Positions 37,500 to 45,431 are shown, counted from the stretch's first letter. The stretch is 64,000 bases of DNA from Streptomyces sp. Mut1 (GCF_030719295.1 NZ_CP120997.1:2860001-2924000), one strand, 5' to 3'. Program-made: numbers and translations. Notes: generated from the letters alone by a model not told the origin.

Positions 37500-38290
37500 C
37501 CCAGCACCGCCACGTGCGGCAGCGACAACAGCCCGTCGTCCGCGAGGAATTCGCCGCACAGCACGTCGTACTCGCGCTTGGCGGCGGCCACGCCATCCGG
37601 CCCCGCGCTGGTGACCATCCCGCCGACCGCGCCGATCCCGGCGGCGGGACCCGCCCACCAGTCCTCCGGATCGGCCCGGTGCTCCCAGGCGTGCGTCTCG
37701 CCCCGTGCGTCCCCGAGCCCGGCGGCCGTGAGCAGCGCGGCCACCCCGTCCGGGGTGCGCGCGAAGTTCCGTTCCTCGTCCACGGTGGCCAGCCAGTCCG
37801 GCCGGGTCAGCCCGGCGGCCTGGGCGGCCCGGCCCACCAGCGCCTGGCCCGGCGCGCCGGGCAGCTGCCAGATGGTGACGGCGATCCTGCCGCCCGGCCG
37901 GATGACCCGGCGCATCTCGACGAGGGCGTCCAGCGGGCGGCCGACGTGGTTGAGCACGAAGTTGGCCACGACCGCGTCGAACTCACCGTCGGCGTACGGC
38001 AGCTGGGGCAGCGTCCCGGTCCGCACCTCGGCCCCGGGCGCGGCCCGCCGGGTCGCCGCGACCATGCCGGGCTCGGCGTCCACGGCCCGGACGAACGCTC
38101 CGCGCGCCACGGCGGCGGCGGTCACGTTGCCGGTGCCGCACCCCACGTCGAGCAGGCGCGTCCCGGCCCCCACCTCGGCGGCGTCCAGCAGGGCGGGCAC
38201 GGTGCGGACGCAGAGCCGGGCGGCGGTGCGGGCGTAGGCGTCGGCCTGCCCGTCCCATATCCGCCGTTCCATCACGTCGAACGCGGTCAT
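37484..38290 (-). CDS. class I SAM-dependent methyltransferase
   Basis: A 268-residue methyltransferase of the UbiE/methyltransferase_11 type. Motif I is RLLDVGCGTGNVTAAAV. The acidic adenosine-binding residue is in VRAVDAEPGMVAATRRA, and motif IV-like FDAVVANFVLNHV follows. Substrate unknown. ATG 38290 overlaps the stop of the upstream gene by 4 nt (ATGA), making it the last gene of a six-gene minus-strand operon that begins with a WhiJ-type regulator at 40566. Confidence 0.92.
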   Translation of the reverse strand: MTAFDVMERRIWDGQADAYARTAARLCVRTVPALLDAAEVGAGTRLLDVGCGTGNVTAAAVARGAFVRAVDAEPGMVAATRRAAPGAEVRTGTLPQLPYADGEFDAVVANFVLNHVGRPLDALVEMRRVIRPGGRIAVTIWQLPGAPGQALVGRAAQAAGLTRPDWLATVDEERNFARTPDGVAALLTAAGLGDARGETHAWEHRADPEDWWAGPAAGIGAVGGMVTSAGPDGVAAAKREYDVLCGEFLADDGLLSLPHVAVLGQGRV

Positions 38291-38808
38291 GTCTCGTCTC
38301 CTTCGGTACGGGTACGGGTACGGGTCGTGGGGGTCTGCGGTTCCGCTTCGTTCAGGTCCTCGTGCAGGGCGCCGAGTACGCGCCCGGTGGGCTCACCGTG
38401 CTCGGACAGCTCCCCGAGGAACCACCCGGGCAGCCGCCCCTCCACTTCATCCGGCACCTCGCCCCGCTCCGGGTCGTCCATCCCCTGGAGCAGCGCGAAC
38501 GCGGTCTCCCTGGCCACCTCGCGGGCAATCTCCCCCAGCTCATCGGGTGTCACCCCGAGCCGGACGGCCCGCTCGACGGCCCCGCCGGCCACGCCTTCCC
38601 CGCGGTAGGCGGCCACCCAGTCGGGCGCGGTGGTGCTCCAGGCGTCGATGTCCTGCCAGACCATGCGCAGGAACCGGTACCGGGCGAGCTGCGGCAGATC
38701 CCGCTCCGCCTCGGCCCACCCCTCGGCGTCCTCGGCCCCGAGCACCTCGAACAGCCGCGTCAGCCTCTCGACGTCCTCCCCCTCCCCTTCCTCCTCCCCC
38801 TTCCCCAC
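38287..38808 (-). CDS. uncharacterised acidic protein, 173 aa
   Basis: I do not recognise the family. The protein is predominantly helical and acidic, with an N-terminal EEEGEGEDVERLTRLFEV. The central region holds YRFLRMVWQDIDAWSTTAPDW, and the Thr/Arg-rich end is disordered. GTG 38808 has GAGGAGG 6 nt upstream, overlapping the stop of the preceding gene, and its own stop overlaps the methyltransferase start, so it is tightly coupled. No membrane segment or signal. Confidence 0.72.
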   Translation of the reverse strand: MGKGEEEGEGEDVERLTRLFEVLGAEDAEGWAEAERDLPQLARYRFLRMVWQDIDAWSTTAPDWVAAYRGEGVAGGAVERAVRLGVTPDELGEIAREVARETAFALLQGMDDPERGEVPDEVEGRLPGWFLGELSEHGEPTGRVLGALHEDLNEAEPQTPTTRTRTRTEGDET

Positions 38809-38817
38809 CGCGCCTCC

Positions 38818-39276
38818 TCAGCTGCTGCGGAAGCTACGGGAGAGCCAGGGGCTGAGCATGGTGCGCGGCACGAGCTCCTTGTACGTCTCGTCCCCCGGCA
38901 ACGGCACGACGAGCCACTGCCCCGGCGGGAGGAACCGGCTCCTCACGTACGCGGTCCCGCCGTACACGGACCGCAGGAACGCGGGCACGGAGTCGCGGGG
39001 CACGTCGTCGAACACCACCCCGTCGACGGAGATCCGCGCGTCGTCCTCCGGAAAGACCTGCACGGTGACGGCGGGCGCCCCGCCCAGCTCGATGAACGCC
39101 TCGTGCGGCAGCGACCCGTCGGCGTCGGTCACGGCGAACGCCCCCGCCGACGTACGCCGGGAGGTCTGGTCGGTCCCGATGTCGTCGGTGACGGTGACCT
39201 CCAGGTTGTACGCCTTCGCGACCTCCCGCACGGCGGTGACGGCAGCCTCGGTGGACGGCAGCTGAGGATGCGCCAC
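38818..39276 (-). CDS. uncharacterised protein, 152 aa
   Basis: A soluble alpha/beta protein without a family that I can name. Notable segments are NLEVTVTDDIGTD, VTVQVFPEDDARISVDGVVF and PPGQWLVVPLPGDETYKE. GTG 39274-39276 with GAGGGGG 6 nt upstream. It lies between the second DUF397 gene and the 173-residue gene with gaps of 9 nt each side, so it belongs to the WhiJ-type operon. Confidence 0.72.
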   Translation of the reverse strand: MAHPQLPSTEAAVTAVREVAKAYNLEVTVTDDIGTDQTSRRTSAGAFAVTDADGSLPHEAFIELGGAPAVTVQVFPEDDARISVDGVVFDDVPRDSVPAFLRSVYGGTAYVRSRFLPPGQWLVVPLPGDETYKELVPRTMLSPWLSRSFRSS

Positions 39277-39285
39277 GCGGCCCCC

Positions 39286-39471
39286 TCAGCCGAGCGCCGC
39301 GTACGCGACGAAGGCCGCCCAGGCGCGCGGGGCGTGCGTGAGGCGGGGGCCGCCCGCGTCCTTGGAGTCCCGGACGAGGACGGCGCGGGGGGCGGCGGCG
39401 ACCTCGACGCAGTCGTTTCCGTCACCACTGCTGCTGTAGCTGCTCTTGACCCACGTCAGCTGGTCAGCCAT
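39286..39471 (-). CDS. DUF397 protein (second copy)
   Basis: A 61-residue DUF397 protein with the family pattern WVKSSYSSSGDGNDCVEVA and VLVRDSKDAGGP. These small proteins are encoded beside WhiJ-type XRE regulators in Streptomyces and are thought to modulate them in a toxin-antitoxin-like or signalling pairing. It lies 7 nt downstream of the first DUF397 gene and resembles it closely, a tandem duplication. Confidence 0.92.
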   Translation of the reverse strand: MADQLTWVKSSYSSSGDGNDCVEVAAAPRAVLVRDSKDAGGPRLTHAPRAWAAFVAYAALG

Positions 39472-39478
39472 GTCGGAG

Positions 39479-39688
39479 TCAGCCTTCCGCCGCGTACGTG
39501 GTGAACTCCGCCCATGCACTCTCTTCGAAGGCGAGCATGGGCCCCCGCGTGTTCTTGGAGTCTCGTACGAGGACGGTGTCGGGGGCAGCGGCGACCTCGA
39601 CACAGTTGTTGCCGCTGCTGCTGTCGCTGTAGCTGCTCTTGAACCAGTTCATCGCAGAAGCGTCCCCGGCGGAGGGATTGTCAGTCAT
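39479..39688 (-). CDS. DUF397 protein (first copy)
   Basis: A 69-residue DUF397 protein with WFKSSYSDSSSGNNCVEVA and VLVRDSKNTRGP. Its ATG overlaps the stop of the XRE/DUF5753 gene by 4 nt, the usual coupling of these pairs. About ten N-terminal residues more than its neighbour copy. Confidence 0.93.
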   Translation of the reverse strand: MTDNPSAGDASAMNWFKSSYSDSSSGNNCVEVAAAPDTVLVRDSKNTRGPMLAFEESAWAEFTTYAAEG

Positions 39689-40566
39689 GTCTCTCCCAGC
39701 ACTTGCTTGATGAAGGCCAGTGACTCCGCTGGCGTCAGGGCCTGGGCCCGGATCATGCCATACCGCAGTTCCAGGATCCGGAGCTGCTTCGGGTCGGTGA
39801 CGGGGCGCCCGCTGAACGCACCCCACGAACGACCCACAGCCGTACCGTCCCCGAACTTCAACACCTCGATCCCACCGTCCAGCCCAGGATGAGTCTCACA
39901 GTTGAGGGGCATGATCTGAAGCGACACGTTCCTCAACTGTGCAATGGCGAGTAGGCGTTCCAACTGCCTTCGCCACTCCATTCTGCCGCCGATGGGCCGA
40001 CGCAGTGCAGCCTCTTCCAGGACGAAGCTGAGCGCCGGGGCCCGTGTACGGTCGAAGATCGAGCGTCGAGCCAATCGGGCCGCCACCCCACGCTCCACCT
40101 CGTCGCGCGAATAGGACGGCTGCCGCGTCTCCAGCAGCGCACGGGCATGCCCCTCCGTCTGCAAGAGACCGTGGATGCCGTGCTCGGCATACACCGCCAT
40201 CTCAACGGCGAGCGCCTCCATCTTCGCCAGATCCCGAACTTTCTTCGGATACCGGACCACCGCCAAGTCCTGCTTCATCACGGCGATCTTGCCGTTCGCG
40301 CCCATGACGTCGTCCGACCTGTCCAGGTACTCCGGCCGGGGGATGCGCCTGCCGCCCTCGACCTTGTAGACGAGGTCCTCCCCGTACCCGATCAGCGCCC
40401 CGAACTCCGCAGCCCGCATCCCCGACGCCTCGCGCCACGCCTTGAGCTGGCGGCCCACGGCGGCGACGACTGCCGCGCCCGACTCGTCCTCGGGATCGAC
40501 GTCCCAACCATGCTCGTCCGACTCACTGTTGGTGCTCCGGTCCTTGCCGACCGCGTCCACACTCAT
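39685..40566 (-). CDS. WhiJ-type XRE regulator with DUF5753 domain
   Basis: A 293-residue transcription regulator. The helix-turn-helix spans about residues 40-90 (GRQLKAWREASGMRAAEFG, then VYKVEGGRRIPRP). A DUF5753 domain follows (about 110-290; GLLQTEGHARALLETRQP, QLRNVSLQIMPLNCETHPG). It begins an operon with two DUF397 genes, two uncharacterised genes and a methyltransferase, and is divergent from an RsbW-like ATPase gene. The gap between them carries four GGACA direct repeats that could be its operator. S. coelicolor WhiJ-type clusters link this set to developmental control. Confidence 0.93.
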   Translation of the reverse strand: MSVDAVGKDRSTNSESDEHGWDVDPEDESGAAVVAAVGRQLKAWREASGMRAAEFGALIGYGEDLVYKVEGGRRIPRPEYLDRSDDVMGANGKIAVMKQDLAVVRYPKKVRDLAKMEALAVEMAVYAEHGIHGLLQTEGHARALLETRQPSYSRDEVERGVAARLARRSIFDRTRAPALSFVLEEAALRRPIGGRMEWRRQLERLLAIAQLRNVSLQIMPLNCETHPGLDGGIEVLKFGDGTAVGRSWGAFSGRPVTDPKQLRILELRYGMIRAQALTPAESLAFIKQVLGET

Positions 40567-40631
40567 CCGTGCCCCACTTCCGACGTGCGTGCCGTTCTTC
40601 CTCAACCGTCCCCGTCCCCACACGTCACTCC

Positions 40632-40666
40632 GGACAGCCGGGACAACGCCGGACAAGCGCCGGACA
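40632..40666. promoter_or_regulatory. four helically phased GGACA direct repeats (putative operator)
   Basis: GGACA occurs at 40632, 40641, 40651 and 40662, spaced 9, 10 and 11 bp, mostly as CCGGACA. The cluster lies between the divergent XRE/DUF5753 and RsbW-like genes. Spacing near one helical turn suggests cooperative binding by one protein. Confidence 0.5.
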
Positions 40667-40728
40667 GTCACCGTACGCAAGGGCTCGGTCACTGTGCACG
40701 GTACGCAGACGCGGCCACGCTGAGTGAT

Positions 40729-41157
40729 GTGAACCAACAAATTGCCGGCCTTCAACGGCCCATCACCGAGCGCGCGTTCACCGTTCGGCTCTCCCCCACC
40801 CGCCGGGGCGCCCGGCTCGCCCGACTGCTCACGGTGGTGCATCTGGGCCTCTGGGGCCTGCCTTCGGCGGCGGCCGCGCACATCGTCGCCGAGCTGGCCG
40901 CGAACGCGGCGGTGCACGGGAGGGTGCCGGGCCGGGACTTCCAACTGGCCGTGACCGTAAGCGAAGACACCACGCTGCGGATCGAGCTGACGGACACGAA
41001 GGGCGACAGACTGCCCGTGGCGGCATCCGCGCCCGACGAACAGTCCGAGAGCGGACGGGGCCTGCTGATCGTCGAGGCCATGGCCGACCGCTGGGGCGTG
41101 GCCCTGGGGCCGGTTCCACGCAAGACGGTGTGGGCCGAACTCGACCTCGTACCGTGA
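40729..41157 (+). CDS. RsbW-like ATP-binding regulatory protein
   Basis: A 142-residue GHKL-fold protein of the anti-sigma-factor kinase type. The N-box region is AHIVAELAANAAVHG, followed by IELTDTKGD and the ATP-lid SESGRGLLIVEAMADRWG. Such proteins are the third member of WhiJ/DUF397 clusters. Start GTG 40729 (VNQQIAGLQ) is tentative since the Shine-Dalgarno is weak. Divergent from the XRE regulator and followed by the twin palindromes at 41173-41222. Confidence 0.88.
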   Translation: MNQQIAGLQRPITERAFTVRLSPTRRGARLARLLTVVHLGLWGLPSAAAAHIVAELAANAAVHGRVPGRDFQLAVTVSEDTTLRIELTDTKGDRLPVAASAPDEQSESGRGLLIVEAMADRWGVALGPVPRKTVWAELDLVP

Positions 41158-41456
41158 CGCGACCGGTCCACCGGGTCGCGGAAATCCACGACCTCGTCCA
41201 TGGGTCGTGGAAATCCGCGACCCGGTGCGCCACGACATCAAATGCTTGAAAGAAACCGGGGAAAGAACCCAACCCCACCCCACCCGACCCCGTACGAACC
41301 CTCATCACTCGCGCGGGTGACAAATGGCAACTGGGCTGGATTTGGGGCAGGTTGCCGGGCATATGCTCGCGGCATCCACGTCAGACACAAGTCGGCCCCG
41401 ACCGGGAAGCAAATCCCGGACGGGGCCTGACCACCGAGGAAGAAGAGACCTTCCCG
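41158..41456. other. 299-bp intergenic region with twin palindromes and a promoter
   Basis: Besides the palindromes (separate entry) it contains a C-rich run near 41270-41290 and a TATGCT -10-like hexamer at 41362-41367 ahead of the HTH gene. No ORF is supported. Confidence 0.45.
41173..41222. promoter_or_regulatory. twin 20-bp near-palindromes (putative operator or terminator)
   Basis: GGTCGCGGAAATCCACGACC at 41174-41193 and GGTCGTGGAAATCCGCGACC at 41203-41222 are near-identical, each almost palindromic, with centres 29 bp apart. They also pair with each other over 21 bp with two mismatches. They could be paired operator sites or a stem-loop terminator for the RsbW-like gene. Confidence 0.5.
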
Positions 41457-42353
41457 ATGACTGCCCAGCAGGTTATCGCGCCCCCGTGCGCCCCGCCCGG
41501 TCCTCCCGGCGACGTCACACCGACCTCCGGTGTCATTCACGTCAACACCCACCACGCGTCCGGCTTCACGGTCATCGGCAACCACCTGGCCCAGCACGAC
41601 GCGCTCTCCCTCCTGGCGATCGGGCTCGCCGTCCACATCCAGTCGCTGCCCGAGGGCGCGAAGGTCGGCGTCAAGACGCTCGCGGCCCGCTTCCCGGAGA
41701 GCGAGATGCGCATCGCGGCGGCCCTGCGCGAGCTGGAGGCGGCGGGCTATCTGCGCCGCACCCGCGTACGCCTCCGGGACGGCCGCGTGGTGACGCGCAC
41801 GGAGTCGCACAACCGGCCGGGCACCACCCCCGAGCGCCCCGCACCCCCAACGCGCCTCCAACCCCGGCCCGCCGCTGCCCCAACACCTCCGCCCATCCCC
41901 GCCTCTGCCCCTGCCCCTGCCCCTGCCCCCACAGCCACACCGCTCCCGGCACCGCTCCCCCAGCCCCGCACCCCTACCGACGCCCTCCACCGCACCGCCG
42001 CCCTGCTCCTGGCAGACCTCCGTCGCCACGCTGGCGAACTGACCCTCTCCGAGGCGGACATCGCAGCCCTCGCCCCGGGGGTCGCCACCTGGCTGGAGCG
42101 CGACGCGCACCCCGACACCATCCGCCGCGCCCTCACCACGGGCCTCCCGGCACCGGTCACACACCCGGCGCGGCTGCTCCGCCACCGGATCACGACCCTC
42201 CTGCCACCCCCGCTCCCGGCCCCCGCGGACCTCACCCCGCAACGTCCGGCCCCCACCGTCATCCCCCTCCAGAACTGCGACGACTGCAACCGCGCCTTCC
42301 GCGCCCCAGAACCGGGCCCCTGCCGCGACTGCCGGACCGGCGGTTTCCAGTAA
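41457..42353 (+). CDS. helix-turn-helix protein with Pro-rich linker and CxxC pairs
   Basis: A 298-residue putative regulator. Residues about 20-110 form a winged-helix domain (LSLLAIGLAVHIQSLPEGAKVG, REMRIAAALRELEAAGYL-like helices). A Pro/Ala/Thr-rich linker (about 120-170), a helical domain (about 170-260) and a terminal zinc-like knuckle follow (CDDCNRAF and CRDC). ATG 41457 has GAGGAAGAAGAG upstream. Standard Streptomyces accessory-type regulator; target unknown. Confidence 0.85.
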   Translation: MTAQQVIAPPCAPPGPPGDVTPTSGVIHVNTHHASGFTVIGNHLAQHDALSLLAIGLAVHIQSLPEGAKVGVKTLAARFPESEMRIAAALRELEAAGYLRRTRVRLRDGRVVTRTESHNRPGTTPERPAPPTRLQPRPAAAPTPPPIPASAPAPAPAPTATPLPAPLPQPRTPTDALHRTAALLLADLRRHAGELTLSEADIAALAPGVATWLERDAHPDTIRRALTTGLPAPVTHPARLLRHRITTLLPPPLPAPADLTPQRPAPTVIPLQNCDDCNRAFRAPEPGPCRDCRTGGFQ

Positions 42354-42431
42354 CGGAAACTCAACCCTCTTGCTCCCTGGCAACGGGACAAGCAAGCATC
42401 GGATCACCGCACTCGTCCCTAAGGAGACTCC

Positions 42432-42623
42432 GTGAAGCTGACACGACTGGTGGGCCAGTGCGACGAGGGCGAGTGCCCTGCGATCTACGCCACGGACCGG
42501 GGAACACTTGCCGTCCAGGGAAGCCGTTTAGCCGACCACGGGCTGAATGTTCCCGCTCACGAGACGCTGGTGGAAATTCCGGTCGAGCTCATCCGAAAGG
42601 CCATGCGTGACAACCTCATCTAA
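42432..42623 (+). CDS. small conserved protein, 63 aa, with a TTA codon
   Basis: A 63-residue protein (start GTG 42432, AAGGAG 5 nt upstream) with VGQCDEGECPAIYATDRG and VEIPVELIRKAM. I know no family function; proteins like it sit before DUF6879 genes. It contains the rare leucine codon TTA at 42528-42530, so its translation should depend on the bldA tRNA. Its end overlaps the DUF6879 start by 17 nt. Confidence 0.8.
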   Translation: MKLTRLVGQCDEGECPAIYATDRGTLAVQGSRLADHGLNVPAHETLVEIPVELIRKAMRDNLI

Positions 42624-43134
42624 GTCCATCGGAAACTGGCTCGCCGACTTCGAACGAGAAGCCTTCCGGCTCGAGACTCTGGACGATTACAGCAAATCGG
42701 GCGGCATGGAGGCATACCAAGCATTTCTGGCCGGAGAGCCGCAGCCGGAGAGTTACAGAACAGCCGGCTGGATCACAACGGTCGGGAACGCGGTCCGGTC
42801 AGGGAAGCGGATCTATCGCGTACACGTTCTCGCCCGCCCGCTGACGGATTATCTGCGCTTCGAGCTGTCCTGGGGATACCGCCGCAACATGACCGCCGGT
42901 GAGGAGTTCTACATCCTGGATACCACCGTCCAGGGAAACCCCATCGCGGATGCACCGGATTTCTGGATGTTCGACGAGCGGGCTGTCGGGACGATGAGCT
43001 ACACGCAGGACGGCGGGTATACCGGCTCCGAATTCGTCGGAGAGGACCGACTGCCGGATTTCCTGACGTTCAGGGACACGGCGATGGAACACGCCGTTCC
43101 CTTCGCTGAATGGTGGTCGAAATACGGCGAGTGA
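42607..43134 (+). CDS. DUF6879 family protein
   Basis: A 175-residue protein of the DUF6879 family. Recognisable segments are FEREAFRLETLDDY, YRVHVLARPLTDYLRFELS and NMTAGEEFYILDT. These proteins are paired with DUF5753-type XRE regulators in actinomycetes; function unknown. GTG 42607 overlaps the upstream gene, and the stop overlaps the next GTG (GTGA). GC is visibly lower than in core genes nearby. Confidence 0.86.
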   Translation: MTTSSKSIGNWLADFEREAFRLETLDDYSKSGGMEAYQAFLAGEPQPESYRTAGWITTVGNAVRSGKRIYRVHVLARPLTDYLRFELSWGYRRNMTAGEEFYILDTTVQGNPIADAPDFWMFDERAVGTMSYTQDGGYTGSEFVGEDRLPDFLTFRDTAMEHAVPFAEWWSKYGE

Positions 43135-43961
43135 ATAAATACAGCCTTGGGCCGGCGCTGCGGGAACTGCGGGAGTCTTCCGGACTCGAAGCAAAAGCAG
43201 TTGCCCGTGGTGCTGCCATGTCCCGGTCCAAGTTGTCGAAGATCGAGAACGGAAACACGGCTCCGAGTGTCACCGATGTCGACTGCATCCTCACCGCCAT
43301 AGGCGTATCGGACGAGGTGAAGGCCGAGTACATGGCTACGGCCAGGGAAGCGGCGACGGAAGCCACGGCATGGCGGCTGATTCGGCGGCTGGGCTACAGC
43401 CGCAAACAGCAGCAGGTTCAGGCCATCGAATCACAGACCACACTGCTGCGCCTGTTCCAGCCCTCTCTCGTCCCCGGCCTGCTCCAGACACCCGAATACG
43501 TGCGGGCGGTCTTCGCTCGACGGAACTTGAGCGAAGCACAGTTGGAACGCACGATCGGCGCAAGACTGGCGCGGCAGGGTGTCCTGTACTCAGAAGGCAA
43601 AACCTTCCGTTTCATCATCACGGAGCCGGTTCTGCGATGGCGGATCGTTCCACCCTTGGTGCTGGTCGGACAGCTCGATCGAATCATTTCGGCATCCCGA
43701 CTGCCCAATGTGGACATCAGGGTCGTCGAATTGTCTGCCCCGCAGCATGATTTTCCCGGGCACTCGTTCTCGATCAAAGATGACCGAACGGTAGCCATCG
43801 AGACGGTCCACGCGGAAACGGTGGTGACCGATCCCAGGGACATCGCACTGTACGTATCCAAGTTCGAGGGGTTCAGCGCGGCCGCCTGTTCCGGTGAAGA
43901 GATGCGAGCGCTGGTCGGAAAGATCCGGGACGATCTTTTGCGCGAACAGGAAACCGCCTAG
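43131..43961 (+). CDS. XRE regulator with DUF5753 domain (second module)
   Basis: A 276-residue regulator. HTH about 8-60 (ALRELRESSGLEAKAVARGA, SRSKLSKIENGN), then DUF5753 (about 90-270; FQPSLVPGLLQTPEYVRAVF, NVDIRVVELSAPQHDFPGH). Start GTG 43131 overlaps the DUF6879 stop as GTGA, indicating coupling. Lower GC and more A/T third positions than core genes suggest recent acquisition. Probably controls its own operon. Confidence 0.9.
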   Translation: MNKYSLGPALRELRESSGLEAKAVARGAAMSRSKLSKIENGNTAPSVTDVDCILTAIGVSDEVKAEYMATAREAATEATAWRLIRRLGYSRKQQQVQAIESQTTLLRLFQPSLVPGLLQTPEYVRAVFARRNLSEAQLERTIGARLARQGVLYSEGKTFRFIITEPVLRWRIVPPLVLVGQLDRIISASRLPNVDIRVVELSAPQHDFPGHSFSIKDDRTVAIETVHAETVVTDPRDIALYVSKFEGFSAAACSGEEMRALVGKIRDDLLREQETA

Positions 43962-44022
43962 AAACCGGCCCCGCACCCGGTCACGATGAGGTGTCGATTC
44001 CCGAAGTGACGAAGGGTGCGCC

Positions 44023-44463
44023 ATGACAACCACGATGGAAACTTCTGTCGCCTTGCGGCGCGGACGGGATCTCCTCGATCCCGAACTGTTCGAGAAGGTG
44101 TCCGAATTCTGTGCCGCGGAGTACGGGCACGAGATGTGCACGGCCCGAAATGTCGTGGACCAAGCCCTTGCCTTCCTCAAGGTCATGGGCGACGCCCGCG
44201 CGTTCGACATGACCCCGTCCCGGATCGTCGACCCGGGCTGGCATTCGTTCGCGCTTCACACCCGCGCCTACGCCGCCTGGTGTCAGGAGCAGTTCGGCTA
44301 CTTCCTGGATCACGAACCGGGGGCCACCGTCCGCACACGCCCGCTGATCGGCTCCGTCGTGGAGCGGGTCAAGGCAGCCGGCTTCTACGTCGACGAGCGG
44401 ATGTGGGGCGTGGCGAAGGACTGCAATCCTCCAACCTGTTGCGGTGACGGCGACGGTTGCTGA
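44023..44463 (+). CDS. uncharacterised protein with C-terminal cysteine cluster
   Basis: A 146-residue protein resembling glycine-rich-domain-type proteins of actinomycetes (LAFLKVMGDARAF, VDPGWHSFALHTRAYAAWC). It ends in CNPPTCCGDGDGC, a compact run of four Cys. ATG 44023. It follows the second XRE gene by 61 nt and precedes another small ORF by 6 nt. The tail could bind metal or be a modification site; neither is shown. Confidence 0.75.
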   Translation: MTTTMETSVALRRGRDLLDPELFEKVSEFCAAEYGHEMCTARNVVDQALAFLKVMGDARAFDMTPSRIVDPGWHSFALHTRAYAAWCQEQFGYFLDHEPGATVRTRPLIGSVVERVKAAGFYVDERMWGVAKDCNPPTCCGDGDGC

Positions 44464-44469
44464 GCAAAG

Positions 44470-44907
44470 GTGCCGCCCACGGCATCCGGCGGCGGGCTGA
44501 CCGGCAGCAGCAGAGTGACCGTGTACGTCATGTTCGGCGTGGTCTTCGGGTACGCCACCCATCACCTCGACGAACGCCGGCTCGGAGACGTCGCCGTTGT
44601 CGGCCCCCTGACTCCCGGGGTCGAGTGGGGACGCCTGTGGCAGATGGCCCGCCACTGCGGACGCCCCACGGCCGGCGAGACCGAACTGGCCCAATGGATG
44701 CTGACACAAGCCACTCGGGCGTTCGTGTGCGGCAGCGACCGCATCGCTCACTTCCAGGAACAAAGGTGGAAGTTGGAACCCGGCGGCAAGTGCGTTCGCT
44801 TCAACTCGACGTATGCCAACCGCGATCAGCTCTGGACGGGAAACATGGCCATTGACGGGCTCGCCCCCGACCAGATCTCGGAACGACACACGCTCTACCC
44901 AGCCTGA
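44470..44907 (+). CDS. uncharacterised protein, up to 145 aa
   Basis: I do not recognise it. Coding third-position bias is good from about 44515 on (VTVYVMFGVVFGYATHHLDERRL), with EWGRLWQMARHCGRPTAG later. Start uncertain: GTG 44470 gives 145 residues; GTG 44515 gives about 130 and fits the coding bias better. It is adjacent to the Cys-rich gene and runs up to the remnant at 44908. Confidence 0.6.
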   Translation: MPPTASGGGLTGSSRVTVYVMFGVVFGYATHHLDERRLGDVAVVGPLTPGVEWGRLWQMARHCGRPTAGETELAQWMLTQATRAFVCGSDRIAHFQEQRWKLEPGGKCVRFNSTYANRDQLWTGNMAIDGLAPDQISERHTLYPA

Positions 44908-45349
44908 CCGCGCCTTCCGCGGGACCTCGCGGCCGGCCCTCACACACGCAGACAATCCCGACGTCGGTGCCATACTGAAAACGCTGTCCGCAGCATTGCG
45001 GGACGCGCCCGAGAACATCACCGACCCCATCGTCGAACTCACCGCACAGGGTCTGGGCAGCCGCCCGGCCGCGCAACAGTGGAGGAACCTGGTGGCCGTG
45101 GACACCTCTTTCTACAAGTCCTTCATGTCGGAAGAAATCAGGGACGAGGGCCGCACAGAAGGCCGGGCGGAAGGCCGGGCGGAAGGCCGGGCGGAAAGCC
45201 TCCTGCTGATTCTCGGCGTACGCGGCATCGCCGTCACCGACTCGATCCGCGAGCAGATCACCACCTGCACCGACCCCGAGATCCTGCACGAGTGGCTCCA
45301 ACGCGCCGCCACGGCGTCCTCGGCCGAGGAAGTCTTCCGCGCTCCGTGA
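44908..45349 (+). pseudogene. C-terminal remnant of an Rpn-type nuclease/transposase-like gene
   Basis: The sequence after about 44914 encodes ALTHADNPDVGAILKTL through SFYKSFMSEEIRDEGR, three tandem EGRA repeats, and LLILGVRGIAVTDSIREQ. This is the C-terminal part of Streptomyces Rpn-family (PD-(D/E)XK nuclease) proteins. The N-terminal nuclease domain is absent; the upstream ORF is unrelated. An open frame from ATG 44813 exists but its first 30 codons overlap the previous gene and look noncoding. A decayed mobile-type gene. Confidence 0.7.
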
Positions 45350-45381
45350 GCGGACAGCCCTCGGCGACGCCATGGCCGAGC

Positions 45382-45409
45382 CGGCCCGCCCCCGCGCGGG
45401 GGCGGGCCG
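45382..45409. terminator. bidirectional terminator
   Basis: CGGCCCGCCCCC and GGGGGCGGGCCG form a perfect 12-bp stem with loop GCGC between the Rpn remnant and the convergent sensor gene. Confidence 0.8.
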
Positions 45410-45431
45410 AGCAAGGACCTCGGCGGGCCGC

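Noticed and set aside
45150..45200. 12-bp tandem repeats as a possible CRISPR-like array
   Set aside because: They are in-frame codon repeats (EGRA) without spacers.
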